A stretch of DNA of 64,000 nt from Ichthyophis bannanicus (lineage: Eukaryota > Chordata > Amphibia > Gymnophiona > Ichthyophiidae): NCBI GenBank assembly GCA_033557465.1, contig CM066033.1:1359079834-1359143833 (forward strand). Reading direction: 5' to 3'. The notes below the pieces were generated by a model. That model did not search any database. It was not told where the DNA came from and saw nothing but the letters and a program-made list of their open reading frames with translations. The position numbers and the translations under genes were made by a program. Positions 41,815 through 52,640 of the stretch are shown piece after piece. Position 1 is the first letter of the stretch; each line of letters begins with the position of its first letter.

Positions 41815-42867
41815 GAGGCTGCAAGGGTAGTTTTGGCTCCTTGGGGCCTACCGCAGGAAGTTGAAGAGGTTGTCCTAGCCTCTAGGAAACAGTCCACAAG
41901 GAAAACCTATGCTCTCAAATGGAAGAGGTTTTCTGTGTGGTGTCAGCTACGTACAGAAGATCCCTTCTCCTGTACTGTCCCTGTAGTACTTCAGTATCTG
42001 TTGCACTTATCCAATCAGGGACTTAAGTCCAATTCTGTTCGGGTCCACCTCTGAGCTCTAGCAGCTCACCACTCACTAGTGGAAGGACATTCTCTGTCGG
42101 TTCACCCCTTGGTGTCCCAGTTTCTCAGAGGCTTGCTTTTGCTCAAGCCTCCCATTCGTCGTCCTGCTCCTGAGTGGGAGTTGAATGTGGTCTTGCAGCA
42201 ACTGACTCGCCCACCTTTTGAGCCAATGGCTACTTGCCCTCTACGCTTCCTGTCTTGGAAGACACTCTTCCTAGTGGCCCTTACCTCGGCCAGGCGAGTT
42301 AGTGAGCTTCAGGCCCTGGTCTGTGATTGGCCTTACACTCGCTTCTATGGGAACAGGGTAGTCCTTAGGACTCATCCAAAGTTCCTCCCAAAGGTTGTCT
42401 CCTCCTTCCACCTTAACCAGGAGGTGGTTCTTCCAACATTCTTCCCTAGGCCTCATGCAAGCCAGGCTGAAGCAGTTCTGCATACCCTGGACTGTAGGAG
42501 GGCCTTATCCTTCTACCTTGACCGTACGCAGGGGCATCAAAGGGCTACTCAGCTTTTCGTATCCTTTGACCCTAATAAGTTGGGGTTGGCTGTGTCCAAG
42601 CGTACCTTGTCCATCTGGGTGGCTGACTGTATCACCTGGGCTTACAAGGCGGCTGACCTTCCTTTGCAGGGTCGGGTTACGGCCCACCGTGTCAGGGCAA
42701 TGGCTGCCTCAGTGGCTCATCTCCGCTCTGTGCCCTTGGTAGACATCTGCAGGGCTGCAACTTGGTCTTCAAGCCAGACTTTTGCGGCCCATTACTGTCT
42801 GGAGAGGGAGTCCCGTAGGGATAGTGCTTTTGACCAGGCAGTACTACGGAATCTCTTTGAGGTTTAG
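41815..42867 (+). pseudogene. DIRS I tyrosine recombinase (one TGA)
   Basis: A single frame from about 41410 (overlapping the end of pol in another frame) to TAG at 42865-42867, broken only by TGA at 42052-42054. Core-binding part: VVLASRKQSTRKTYALKWKR, LSNQGLKSNSVRVHL. Catalytic part: LFLVALTSARRVSELQALV with the first Arg, RVVLRTHPKFLPKVV, LGLAVSKRTLSIWVADCI, TAHRVRAMAASVAHLRS (H-x-x-R), CRAATWSSSQTFAAHYCLER with the nucleophile Tyr. All recognisable catalytic boxes are kept. The protein ends QAVLRNLFEV. The family inserts circular DNA without target duplication. Confidence 0.92.
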
Positions 42868-43002
42868 GCAACTCCTGCCCTCCTGCCCTCTGTTGGGCTA
42901 CCGGTGGAGGTTGTGTCAGTGAAAAGCCTTTTCTTTGCTGCTGAGACTAGAGGGAGTTCTCTTGTTCAGCCTGGGTTCCTGGTAGCCCAGAGCTAGGGAG
43001 TC

Positions 43003-43102
43003 ACCCATATGTGAGGACTGACTTCCTGCTTGGTCCTGGAGAAAGAGTAGTTACTCACCTGTAACAGGTGTTCTCCAGGAGCAGCAGGAATCAGTCCTCA
43101 CA
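43003..43102. repeat. DIRS I internal complementary region (ICR)
   Basis: 'gaggactgacttcctgcttg' to 'tcctggagaaag' mirrors the left tip ('ctttctccaggacc'). 'agtagttactcacctgtaac' to 'ggaatcagtcctcaca' mirrors the right tip and its extension. The junction between the halves (about 43045) predicts the circle junction. Confidence 0.9.
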
Positions 43103-43182
43103 ACCCTCCCTCCTCCCCTGGGAGTTGCAGTTGTACATAGTTTATTTTTCATTTTTGTGTGCTGTTCTTAGCTATGTCATTT

Positions 43183-43370
43183 GACTGAGGTAAGATGGCA
43201 CCTTTAGGCGGGAAGGGAACCGCGCATGCGTGCCTGCATTCCCAAAAGCTTTCATAGAAAGCTGGGGAAATGCTCCGCTGGGGCTTCATCGGTGTTGATG
43301 ACACCCATATGTGAGGACTGATTCCTGCTGCTCCTGGAGAGTACCTGTTACAGGTGAGTAACTACTCTTT
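43183..43370 (-). repeat. DIRS I right inverted repeat and terminal extension
   Basis: Inverse of 37611-37771 up to 43340, followed by 'gtacctgttacaggtgagta' and 'actactcttt'. The extension occurs only at right ends of DIRS copies here. Confidence 0.88.
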
Positions 43371-43989
43371 CCCCAGGGCTATTATGGCTTTTAATTATTT
43401 ATCAGGAATGAAATATATACATCATAATGAGACCTTAATGTTGTTGACAAAAGGCTTACTAGCAGTGGTGCTTGAGGCTAGCCCTTGAGCATATGTGCGT
43501 CACTGTGGGAGCTGTTGCTTGGTATGACAGGATTGGTAATTGCTTTTCTGTGTGTCTGATACTTGCTTCACTACACTGTGAGAAGCTATAAAGCTGGCTC
43601 TTTTTTAAGATATTTAGTTTTGAATTTTGATTTAATGTTTTGCTTACACTTGTCTTTCTTTCAGCGTGCCTCCATGTAGCCTGTGTTGTCCAGCAGAAGG
43701 ATGCAAGGCAGTGGTTTGCTGAGCTATCTGTTGACATGGAGAAGGTAACTTATTCATTGTGCAGCACAAAATACAAAATAGTGTGTGTTGGCATCTTCTC
43801 TCAGTGTGAAAGACATGAAAGGTTTAAAAAAAACTGCAGTTCTAGGGGCATGTTTACTAAAGTGCCCTAACGATTAGCATGGGGTTTACCATGTCCTAAG
43901 CATGCCGTGCAGACAGAACAGTACAAATCCCATGCTGGGACTAATTCTATGTTGGAGAAGGACATCTAGATACGAATTTCAGACATCGG
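43371..43989 (+). other. Host intron flanking CCNC exon
   Basis: Contains the exon at 43665-43744. 43846-43960 ('gggcatgtttactaaagtgc') looks like the edge of a further repeat, but I cannot name it. Nothing else gene-like is seen. Confidence 0.65.
43665..43744 (+). CDS. CCNC: Cyclin C internal exon
   Basis: 80-bp exon between a strong acceptor (tgtctttctttcag|) and a donor (gagaag|gtaact). The first two bases complete the Ala codon begun at 23586. It then encodes CLHVACVVQQKD, then ARQWFAELSVDMEK, which matches vertebrate cyclin C. It ends in phase 0, matching the exon at 62986. The intron upstream is 20,078 bp and holds DIRS G, H, J and I, two CR1s and a Tc1-like element. Confidence 0.96.
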
Positions 43990-44297
43990 GACTTCTGCTC
44001 TTTGCTGTCTCCTGATACTGGTCAGACCAAGGGTCCATCAAGCCCAGTATCCAGTATCCAACAGTGGCCAATTCAGGTCACAAGTACTTGTCAGGTTCCC
44101 AAAAGGTATACAGATTCCATGCTGCTTGTCCCAGGGGTAAGAAGTGGATTTCCCCAGTCCACTTTAATAATGGTTTATGGACTTTTCCTCCAGAAGCTTG
44201 TCCAAGCCTCCTTTTTAAACCCAGCTACACTAACAGCTTTTACTACATCCTCTGGTAATGAAATTCAGTGTTTGATTATGTGTTGAGTGAAAAAGCA
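43990..44297 (-). mobile_element. CR1-like 3' fragment, antisense (CR1-4)
   Basis: The + strand reads 'actggtcagaccaagggtcc' and 'atcaagcccagtatccagta', the reverse complement of a CR1 3' tail. Towards 44297 it enters the coding end: the reverse complement of 'ccagctacactaacagcttt' matches the KAVSVAGFKK region of CR1-2. DIRS D starts in the KYFF segment at about 44298. Confidence 0.82.
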
Positions 44298-44674
44298 TTT
44301 CTCCATGAACAAGCAGGAAGTAAGTTCTCTGATATGGATGACATCACCGACGAAGCCCTGCACGGAACACTCCCCAGCTTCCAAAGGAAGCCTTTGGGAG
44401 GTACACCGTGCATGCGCACCTGCCACAATACCATCTTCTCCAGTTTTCTTTTTTTCCACAGAGCTCCTAGGGACGTCTTCCTGCATTCTGGAAAAAAGTT
44501 TGTTTTTCTGGCCCTTATGGGCCTTTATTTTTGTGTTTTCCTTGCCTTCTGTCATTGACTCAGTCAGTCTTACTGACTTAGGTTTTCTTTTTTATTTTAT
44601 TTTCTCGCTTTTATCAACTTTTACCCCTTTGGGATAGTTTTCCCGCCCATGGTAGCTCTCCAGTTTAACTTGGC

Positions 44675-45590
44675 CATGGCGGCATTTTTCGGCATGTCTA
44701 AGCCAGCTAAGAATGCACCAAGTGTGGCAAGACCATCTTGGCCACTGACTGCTACAACTAGTGCTTATAATGCCTTGGACCCAGTCATTAGTTGGCATCC
44801 TGCAAGCTTTGCTTACAGATGACACGCCGAGGACTGAAGGATCGGGAAAAACGGGAGTCCCTCTTCAGCTCATCGGATTTAGTATCCTCAACTTTGACCC
44901 CCATTGTCAATGTCTTCCAGTGTTTCTGAGGCATCCAAGGGGAAGGAGCTACATGCCCAGTCAGAGCTGAGGGGTCCGAGCAGCAAGAGGAAACTCTCTC
45001 ATGAGATCCCGTCGACATCAAATGGTGAGCACTGGGAGAAAGTCTGAGTGCACCGTCATTGCAGCCCTCAATGCAATGTGGAGCATGATAGCCGGGAGCG
45101 ATTAGCCAAGCTTGCCCAGCAGGAGGAATCGACCTGGACAGCAGAGTCAACCCCCATTGCCCGGGAGGGCAGCCAAATGTCTCCCGATGCACAAGGTGTT
45201 GATACTGGTGGTTGTGACATCAGCTCCGTCACAGGTGACTGTTCTGGAGGAACACCTTTAAGCCCTCAAAGCTCACTTGGCAGCGGCTGTGGCCTTGTGA
45301 AATGCAGGCTTTGCAGCACGAAGAGCACCATCTCCACAATCCATCCAGCCCTTTCTGGAGACCCATGCTCTGCCCACTGAGGTAGGGATATCAGGTGAGA
45401 GATGCCAGTTCCCAGGAAAACGGCGGATCCCGTGCAAAAGAAACATCTGGCTAAGAAGGCTACCTACTCTTGCCCGCGCCAGTATTACCCGATCCAGCTG
45501 CAGGCACAGCCCAAGGCACAGACCTCCTGCTAGCTGTGGAAGGAAAAGACCCCAAAGGAGCAGCCCACCCCACAGCCCAAGCCGGGGGCG
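44675..45590 (+). pseudogene. DIRS D Gag (decayed, shortened)
   Basis: Starts near 44675 (MAAFFGMSKPA-like), then AKKCTKCGKTILATD-like residues around 44710, aligned with KKCDRCKKLMSLTD. A Ser-rich hinge continues to about 45200. The C-terminal core is mostly deleted; the basic tail and KPGAGFDGFLRSIAR (about 45580-45620) lead directly into pol. Frames change often. Confidence 0.62.
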
Positions 45591-47040
45591 GGTTTTTGAT
45601 GGGTTCCTCAGGAGCATAGCCAGATGGCCGCTGTCCACCAGGGTACCCCCACAGGTCAGGCATCCACTTCGCCCACCGGTGGCCCCTCATCACCTAAGAG
45701 GCCTGGGTTTCAGATCGTCCAGAGTAGATATCGGCTGCACCTCACCCAGCTGTCTCCCCCATTCGTTCCTGAGGCATACCCCCTGGACCCTGCGCACCAG
45801 AGCCTACTGCAGGAAGAAGTCTCCAGTCTGTTAGCCGATATGGCCATCGAGCCGGTTCCCCCGGCTCAAGTTGGTCGGGGCTTCTATTCCAGATTCTTCC
45901 TGGGTCCTAAAAAGACTGGTGGGTTTCAGCCCATCCTGGACCTGCCAGACCTGAACCACGCAGCAACTGGAGTTCATCAGGGCCCTCTTTGACACCACTT
46001 GGGCGAGGGTCTTTCTATTGGCAGGCCACATGCAGCGGCTCGTCAAAGTCGTGGGCAATGTGCAGCGCCAGCACCACACAATGGCCTGCAGGATGTTGTG
46101 AGTCCTTGGTCACATGGCTGCCACGCTCAGGCCCATCTCTTCATGCGGCAGGCCGAGTGGATGCTGAGCATGCAATGGAAGCAAGCGACAGGCTGCCTCC
46201 AGGATAGGGTGGTCACCACACCCCTGTGGCGGTCCCTTGACTGGTGGCTAGAGCTGGGGAATCTGCTGAAAGGCCTTTCGTTCCAAGCGACGGTTCCCCG
46301 CAAGACGCTCACTATGGATGCATCCAGGGCCTGTGGTCCTAGCAGGAGAGCCAGCTTCAGATTAACTTTCTCGAGCTTCGGCAATAGCAAATGCCTTCCG
46401 AGTGCATCTGGCCAATCAGGTGGTCCTAATCCAAACGGACAACCCCGTAGAGATGTTTTACATGAGCAAGCAAGGGGGCGCAGGCTCATACCTGCTATGT
46501 TGAGAGGCTGTTCGACTTTGGAAGTTCACCATGCTCCTTGGTATGGACTCCCGAGTGACTTACCTGCCCATCCAGCTCAACAGTCTGGCCGACCAGCTTA
46601 GTTGAGTGCATCAGCTGCATGAGTGGACCCTCAAAAGGGCTGTGGTGAATCGACTCTTTCGAGATTGAGGCACTCCAGTAGCAGAACTCTTCGCCATGGC
46701 ACACAATGCCCAGGTGGATCTGTTCTGCTCTTGGAGGCCAGCCGTCAACCGCCTGGCCTCTGATGCCTTCCTCTTCCTCCACGGGGGGGGGGGGGGCTTG
46801 CTCTATGCATACCCCCCTAATACCATTCATAGCAAAAACCCTTCTGAAGCTCCAGGCTGGCAAGGGTTCCATGATCCTCATCACCCCCTACTGGCCTCGG
46901 CAGCAGTGGTTCCCACAAATGCTGCAGCTCTTCGCAGAGGGTGCCACTGTGCCCCAGACCTCATATTGCAGGAGGGCGGTATCTTGTTGCATCCCAGTGT
47001 CTGCTCACTGGCCCACATGGCATGGATGCTGAGCAGGTAG
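45591..47040 (+). pseudogene. DIRS D RT-RNase H polyprotein with internal deletion
   Basis: GFYSRFFLGPKKTGGFQPIL then DLPDLNHAA at 45865-45965. The RT palm from the FKM segment to YLDD is missing: the reading jumps to a thumb-like QLEFIRALFDTTWARVFL (about 45965). Then LLGHMAATLRPISSCGRPSG-like, MQWKQATGCLQDRVVTT (single copy of the segment amplified in DIRS F), LTMDASRAC, the RNase H box IQTDNPVEMFYMSKQGG (about 46430) and the methyltransferase-like end. A run of ten Gs lies at 46785-46794. It cannot encode an active RT. Confidence 0.75.
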
Positions 47041-47469
47041 TCCTCTCCAAGCTTAATCTTCCAAGCTCAACATCCTTCTGGCATCCTGCAATGCCTATGT
47101 GCTAAAGTGGCAGACTTTGCTGCCTGGTGCGCAGGTAGGGTGCTGGACCTCCTTCTTCTGCGCCATGAACCAGCTGCTGGAGTACCTTCTGCACCTCTCT
47201 GACTCCAGCATGAAGTTCAGTTTGTTGTGTGTTCACCTCAGCTCAATAGAGGCATACTATTGGGGCTCTGGGGGGGAAGCCCATCTCAGCACAGCCTCTT
47301 GTGGCTCGATTCATGAGGGGTGTGCTCCTCTCAAAGCCCCTGCTCAAGCCTCCTGTGGTGGCTTGGGATTTTAACATGGTACTTGCCCAGCTGATGTAGG
47401 CCCCATTTGAGCCACTAGGTCCATGCCCCCTGAAGTTCCTAATCTGGAAGGTCCTCTTTCTGGTAGTGA
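47041..47469 (+). pseudogene. DIRS D tyrosine recombinase, N-terminal part
   Basis: Fragments AYVLKWQTLLPG-like (about 47095), NQLLEYLLHLSDSSMKFSLL (about 47165), RFMRGVLLSKPLLKPPVVAW (about 47310) and PLKFLIWKVLFLVVIT (about 47430-47470). The last leads up to the SARR box, where the L2 is inserted. Confidence 0.74.
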
Positions 47470-47523
47470 TAACTTGAGATCCCGGATTGCTTTACTCATC
47501 CAGCAATCCGGGATCTCAAGTTA
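47470..47523. repeat. Perfect 21-bp inverted repeat at the L2-3 5' junction
   Basis: The left arm, 47470-47490, is the exact reverse complement of 47503-47523, with a 12-nt spacer. The right arm is genuine L2 coding sequence (IQQSGISSY). The left arm has no role in DIRS D, so it was created with the L2 insertion. Confidence 0.92.
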
Positions 47524-48104
47524 CTTCTATGCTGATATTTTTCTGTTACATCACACTTCGTCATCTCACCCTGATATCTCAGCTTTAGAAGACTGTCTGT
47601 CCACTATTTCTTCCTGGCTCTCTTCTAATTGCCTGGTACTCAATATTAAAAAGACTGCTGCAATTTGGTTCCCGCACACCTCTCCTACTCCTTCTCTTGC
47701 CCCATCGCTCGCAGGTTCCATCATTACTTTAGTCCCTAAGCTTCGCTACCTTGGAGTATTCCTTGACAGCACTCTCAGTTTTCACGACCATATTTCTCAC
47801 ATCTCTCGGTGCTCTTTTCTGCGTCTCCGACAAATTCGTGCTATCCGCCCCTTCTTATCCATTCAGGCCATCACCACTCTTCTTCTCTCTTTAATCATAA
47901 CCAGATTAGACTTCTGCAATACTATTTTTGCCGGACTCCCCCAGTATCAAAAATGCCGTCTCCAACTAATTCAAAATACAGCTGCTCGCATGATCCTCCA
48001 CGCATCTCCCCGCGACCATGTCACCCCTCTGCTGCACCACCTTCATTGGTTGCCTATTGACTTCCGGATATCTTTTAAGATCCTCACCTTAACCCATAGA
48101 GCCA
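47491..48104 (+). pseudogene. L2-3 ORF2: end of RT and thumb
   Basis: One open frame: SGISSYFYADIFLLHHTS (one residue lost in the YADD box), ALEDCLSTISSWLSSNCLVL, NIKKTAAIWFP, VPKLRYLGVFLDSTLSFHDH, LIITRLDFCNTIFAGLP, LIQNTAARMILHASPRDHVT and LHWLPIDFRISFKILTLTHR. It ends at RAIS where DIRS E begins. The C-terminal remainder is at 53112-53464. Confidence 0.87.
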
Positions 48105-48479
48105 TATCTCCAGGAACAAGCAGGAATGAGTCTTCACATATGGGTACGTCGGTACCGACGGAGCCTGCACGGGAACGCTGCCCAGCTTCCAATCAGAAAG
48201 CTTTTGGCAGCATCCCTCGCGCCTGCGCGCTGACTTCCCGCCTTCTCCAGAGCCTCTCTTCAGTTTTCGTTTTTCCGCGGAGCCGGCAGGACGTCCTCCT
48301 GTCACCGCAGAAACTTTTCTTGTTAATTTCTTTAATTACTTTAGTTTTTTGTTTTCTTGTGGTCGCGGCTGTATTTCCCGCTGCCACCGGTATCGCCGGT
48401 GGATTTTTGACTAAATTCTGAGAAACGTTTTCTTCAGTTTTTTGCCTTAACTTGTTGGGCCTACCAGGCCTCTTCATTA

Positions 48480-49510
48480 TGGAGCCTTCTTTTCCTAAGA
48501 AGTGCATTCGATGTAGAAACACCTGTTTCTTTTTAGACACCAATAGTTGGTGTCTCAACTGTGTGGGTCCTGACCCTTTTTCCCCCTGACTTGTCAGGGG
48601 ATAATTTTGTGAGGAAACCTTCACTCTTTAGAGTTTCCCTCGATACCGTTTTTTCCTCGGCAGTGAGGGTACCCGGTTTCTCTACTTCACAGGATCAGGT
48701 AACCCACAAACAGTCTGTTAAGACTAGTCAATGCTTGAGTGGTATGTCCCATGCCCAGCATGGTGACGGCTCCGGTCTTACCCTCAAGAATCCATTGGCA
48801 TTACCCCTGCGGGAGTCTTCGGGCTCCAAAGCGTTAAAGGGGTTTCAGGTTGTTCCTGGGGCTCACCCCTCACAGAACATACCTGAGCCATGCACGGGGG
48901 TGGTATCCGCTTCAAGCGGTACCAAGCCTCCGGCATCGGCACCGGTGTCGAGTGTTCCACTCTTCACCAGGGATCGTCATCGGGCATCCTCGGTACCTTC
49001 AGGACCGATCGATACGCACCGCATTGACGTCTCTCAATCTCAGCCATGCTCCGGGACGGTACCGGCATCGATCGGTTCCGATACCCTGGCATCGGCATCG
49101 AGGTGGACCGCCTTACCCTTGGCAAGGGGGGTTATCGGGTATCCTCGGTACCGTCGGTACCGATCGATGTAACCCAGGCTGCCTTAGTGGTATCGGCATC
49201 GCCGATGCCGCCACCGGCGTCGGAACCCTCGCGACATGCATCGATAGTCTCGCTTTCTTCGATGCCGAGTCTTGAATCGATATCTAGTCTCGAGGACTGG
49301 GTACCGACGCGTCCCGGAACCGACTCCAGATAGGCAGTTCCGAAGATCCTAGCCATAACTCTCTCATGATCTCGGTACCACTGCAGCAGTCCCCGATGGC
49401 AACTTCAACTGCTAATCCTCTATCAGTATCGATGTCTATGCCTGTTCTTGCACCGATGCCTAGTTTGGAACCGATACCTGGCATTGATGCAGTACCCACT
49501 GCCTCTAAGT
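48480..49510 (+). pseudogene. DIRS E Gag, N-terminal part and hinge (frameshifted)
   Basis: ATG at 48480: MEPSFPKKCIRCRNTCFFLD, then SWCLNCVGPDPFSP, then a stop. The cluster keeps CxxC and CxxC, but the His is lost (GPDH became GPDP). The hinge (48600-49500) is read in all three frames and is dominated by repeated 'ggtaccg', 'gcatcg' and 'atcgat' words, giving Ser/Thr/Pro/Ile-rich peptides. Confidence 0.7.
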
Positions 49511-49514
49511 TAAC

Positions 49515-50504
49515 ATGCCGTATCCCTGTCCATCTACTAGGTCTCTTTCTTTAGCCTTATCAGGGATACTTCCCATAGGAGATCAGTCTTTTCAGGCTTT
49601 TCTCCTGGATATGGCAACCTTTCTTAATATCTCTATCCCTGGTTGTGATGCTACTCATGGCTCACCGGCACAAATGGAAAATATGATGCTTCCTTTACAT
49701 CCTGCTCTGCAGGATCTCCTTCTGAGGCTCTGGAAATCGCCCTTACGACTTCCTCTAGTTTCTACAGCCATTGAGGTTTGGTACCGGGTGCCACCCTCTC
49801 CAGGGTTTCAAAAGCCTCAACTTTCTCATCGTTCCCTTGTAGTGGAATCAGCACTGAGGAAAGTTAAGAGCAAGAAGAAGCATTCTTCTTATCCGCCAGG
49901 TCGTTCTTCAAGAACACTCGATGCTTTTGGTCGTCAGGCCTTCCAAACCTCTATACTGGCCTCCAGAATTCTTTCATATATTTTTCACATGAGTCTAACA
50001 CTCCAGGAAGTCACAGAGAAATTGTCTCTTTTGACCCCTTTTTTACCAGAGCCCAAGGCTACTGATTATTCCTTGCTCATCAATCACAGCCGGAATATAT
50101 CCTGGTTCCTGTCTCGTGCTTCTATAGACTCTTTTGAGTCCGTTAGCAGATCCTCTGCTATTGCTATTGCAGCACGTCGCAGAGCCTGGCTTGAAGCTTC
50201 AGACTTGAGCAGATGGGCACAAACTATACTGGCTCATTCTCCTTGTACAGGAGAAGGTCTCTTCAATAAGGAGGCTTTACGTCAGGTTGCTCAATGCTCC
50301 ACTGACTCTCCTTCCACTAAAGACCATTCTAAGCCACCTCCTTCTTCAAGGGGTAGGAAATGTCCTACCAAACCTTCTTTCCCTAAGAAAAGAAAGTTTC
50401 ATTCATCTCCTGCCCATCTTTCGGCTGTACCTAAACAAGGGACGCCTCAGCCTGGTCTGAAGTCCTCCAGCTCTGGCCAGTCTCAGCATTCCCAGCAACC
50501 ATAA
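49515..50504 (+). CDS. DIRS E Gag C-terminal core (open frame)
   Basis: A 329-residue open frame, though the true Gag start would be far upstream in another frame. It contains DQSFQAFLLDMATFLNISIP, PALQDLLLRLWKSPLRLP, FQKPQLSHRSLVVESALR, YPPGRSSRTLDAFGRQAFQT, RASIDSFESVSRSSAIAIAA, ARRRAWLEASDLSRWAQTIL, GEGLFNKEALRQVAQ and a basic tail (RGRKCPTKPSFPKKRKFHSS). It ends with its own TAA at 50502, before any pol-like sequence. It corresponds segment by segment to Gag of DIRS F and I and keeps the middle part deleted from DIRS B. It is the best-preserved Gag core in the window. Confidence 0.8.
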   Translation: MPYPCPSTRSLSLALSGILPIGDQSFQAFLLDMATFLNISIPGCDATHGSPAQMENMMLPLHPALQDLLLRLWKSPLRLPLVSTAIEVWYRVPPSPGFQKPQLSHRSLVVESALRKVKSKKKHSSYPPGRSSRTLDAFGRQAFQTSILASRILSYIFHMSLTLQEVTEKLSLLTPFLPEPKATDYSLLINHSRNISWFLSRASIDSFESVSRSSAIAIAARRRAWLEASDLSRWAQTILAHSPCTGEGLFNKEALRQVAQCSTDSPSTKDHSKPPPSSRGRKCPTKPSFPKKRKFHSSPAHLSAVPKQGTPQPGLKSSSSGQSQHSQQP

Positions 50505-52640
50505 GGGCCGGGAATTGTAACCTACAGTTCACTTCTACCCATTAGAAGTTTATTCACTGTGCTTTTCTTTTTCAGTGTACTAACCTGTCGAAAATCTTTT
50601 GTTCAGGGACTACAGACTCTCCAGAAGAGCAGTTGCAACTATCACCTGATAGTTCTGTCCCAACTGAACATTTTTTCCTTCAGTTGACTTACCCTATGGG
50701 TACGTCACCCTCAAATTACTACCCTCTCAACCGGGTTTTTTCCCTGACTGAGGAGTGCCATACTGCAAAGCTTCTCTAGCAAGCTCGTTCCTCAGACAAG
50801 GAGAAGGGATATCTCCTCTCTTTTCCTGTCTGTTTTTCTTTATTGGGCACAGGACAATCTCTCTGCTGTTTCCGTCAGCAGCTGTGCCTGCAGGAGTTAC
50901 AGTAATAGTATTACTGGTAATTTTTCCAAGTTCCAGTCCCTTGTTCAAAATTTTGTCTAGCCTCAGTAGTGATTCCAAGCTATTCGTCATCTATCTTGGA
51001 TCCTCCTACTCTCGTTTAGGCTTTCTCACCTTATTCTAACCATCTCCTCTCCTAGGATATGGCAACACACCTGACTTCAGTCAGTTTGTCTCATATCTCT
51101 CCTGCACAATGCTCTCTGCAGTCCTCAGAGAAGCTTTCTACTATGAGGGCATTGCTATAGAGCATTGACCTTGTCTCTGAAGCTTCTCTATTATTAGGGA
51201 AAAGCTTATAAACCCTTCCCATGCCTGTGAGGGTTCTCCATACCCTCTAGCCTGGGGTGTTAACACAAGATATCAGTTCTTCTGCGTGAAAATCCAAGGC
51301 TGCTGATTACGCATGCTACCTCTGGGTCCCTCCAGTAGGTCCCTCTGGTATCTTCTGCGTTTCCGCACATCTGCCATGTCAGTGTTCTGTGGAACTCCCG
51401 CCTTGTTCCTTACAGATTCATATGATCATCTGTTTTCACGCGAACATCACAGTTATCTTGTTGGATTGCCTTCCTGCATCACTCAATCCACGGAAATAGA
51501 TTCTCTATACATATCCCAAGTGGGTTCACCCTCTTGTAGAGCGCAGAATCTTTTTCTTTTATATTCCCCATGTACAATTATGGGGCTGGGTGGTAGACAT
51601 GTATCTTCAACCTGTTGTCTTGAATGTAGCATCTCCATATATGTCTACATACCTATATCATTACTCTGGTGGTGCAAAACCATGCCCCACAAATGTATCT
51701 ATATTTGGGTATATTATATCTATATCTATATATCTATATCTATATCTATATCTATCTATATCTATATATATCTATATATCTATATATATATATATTTTGA
51801 TACATTTCTCCACCCATATCCTAATATACACATCTGGATATATATAGATATATAGATATAGATATATTCCATCCACATATATATATATATCTCTATATAT
51901 ATATATTCCATCCACATATATATATATATCTATATATATGTGTCTGTTGGGGGGCTTCTTAAGGGTTGATATGTCTTACACACTATCACCCTTACTGTCT
52001 ATACTAAATGTTTTACCTCCTAGAGGTTTTAGACAATCTATCGCCCTACTTCGCATACCATATTACGATGCAGAAATTGTTAGGCACCAATAACCACTGT
52101 GGTGCTAACATCTTCCATTTTTTCTTTAAGTCCTTGAAGCATCAAGCTTCAATATTTTTTCTATCTCTCGCCAGCTAGGAAAAACAGTGTACATCTTTAT
52201 CTTTGAGTACACAGCTGTTCTCCTTGGGAATAAGGGTTTTTCCAGTTCCCCTCTTCCCGCCAGGACTGGGCTAGTTCTCCAACTCCGTCAGTCTTCTTCC
52301 TTTAGTCCTCAATGTTAATGACCTTATGCCTAAAGGAGTTTTCAGCTTTTTTCCATAAAGCTTTCCATTGAAGACCTGACGTCTAATCCTACCCAGTTGA
52401 CACCTGGATCGTCTACTACCTCCAGGTCTGGACCTTCATCCTCACTACTGGGAGGTCACCTTGAAGATTCCGCCACTGCTTATCCAGTAGACTCCATCCT
52501 GCTTCCTACTTCCTACAATACAGTAGGTAAGCTGCATATTTTAAGTGTACATTAAATGTGTTTAATGCTACTCATCATATATACCAAGGACTCCTGTAGT
52601 CTGTAGGACCCTCTAGTCCTTGGCTATGCTGTTTCTTTCC
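50505..52640 (+). other. Unassigned 2.1-kb internal region of DIRS E
   Basis: Occupies the place of pol and recombinase. CT-rich on the + strand, with short open frames only (50755-51039, 51313-51855). None has a motif I recognise; the second runs into the TATC repeat. No RT, RNase H or recombinase boxes in any frame. It may be captured host sequence, decayed repeat, or a distinct non-autonomous interior. Confidence 0.55.
51707..51945. repeat. (TATATC)n / (TA)n microsatellite
   Basis: Long runs of 'tatatc' and 'tata' at 51707-51796 and 51838-51943, with the phrase 'tattccatccacatatatat' occurring twice (about 51865 and 51905). Peptides from it (Ile/Tyr/Leu-rich) are not proteins. Confidence 0.93.

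Larger units (their letters stand above)
37610..43370 (+). mobile_element. DIRS-like retrotransposon I, nearly intact
   Basis: 5.76 kb and uninterrupted by other repeats. Left inverted repeat 37611-37771, right inverted repeat 43183-43340, terminal extension to about 43370, ICR 43003-43102. Gag 38019-39926, pol to 41638 and recombinase about 41815-42867. Pol has one in-frame TAG and the recombinase one in-frame TGA; gag has two indels. The low damage and close match to DIRS H and F suggest a young family. It lies in the CCNC intron in the sense direction. Confidence 0.93.

Noticed and set aside
41410..41815. N-terminal extension of the DIRS I recombinase over the end of pol
   Set aside because: The frame is open, but low-complexity and unsupported by alignment with other copies before about 41815; left out of the recombinase span.
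43459..43737. Antisense open frame over the CCNC exon
   Set aside because: The sense exon has splice sites and exact cyclin C sequence; the antisense frame has no support.
51313..51855. Ile/Tyr-rich 'membrane-like' protein
   Set aside because: Generated by the TATC/TA microsatellite.
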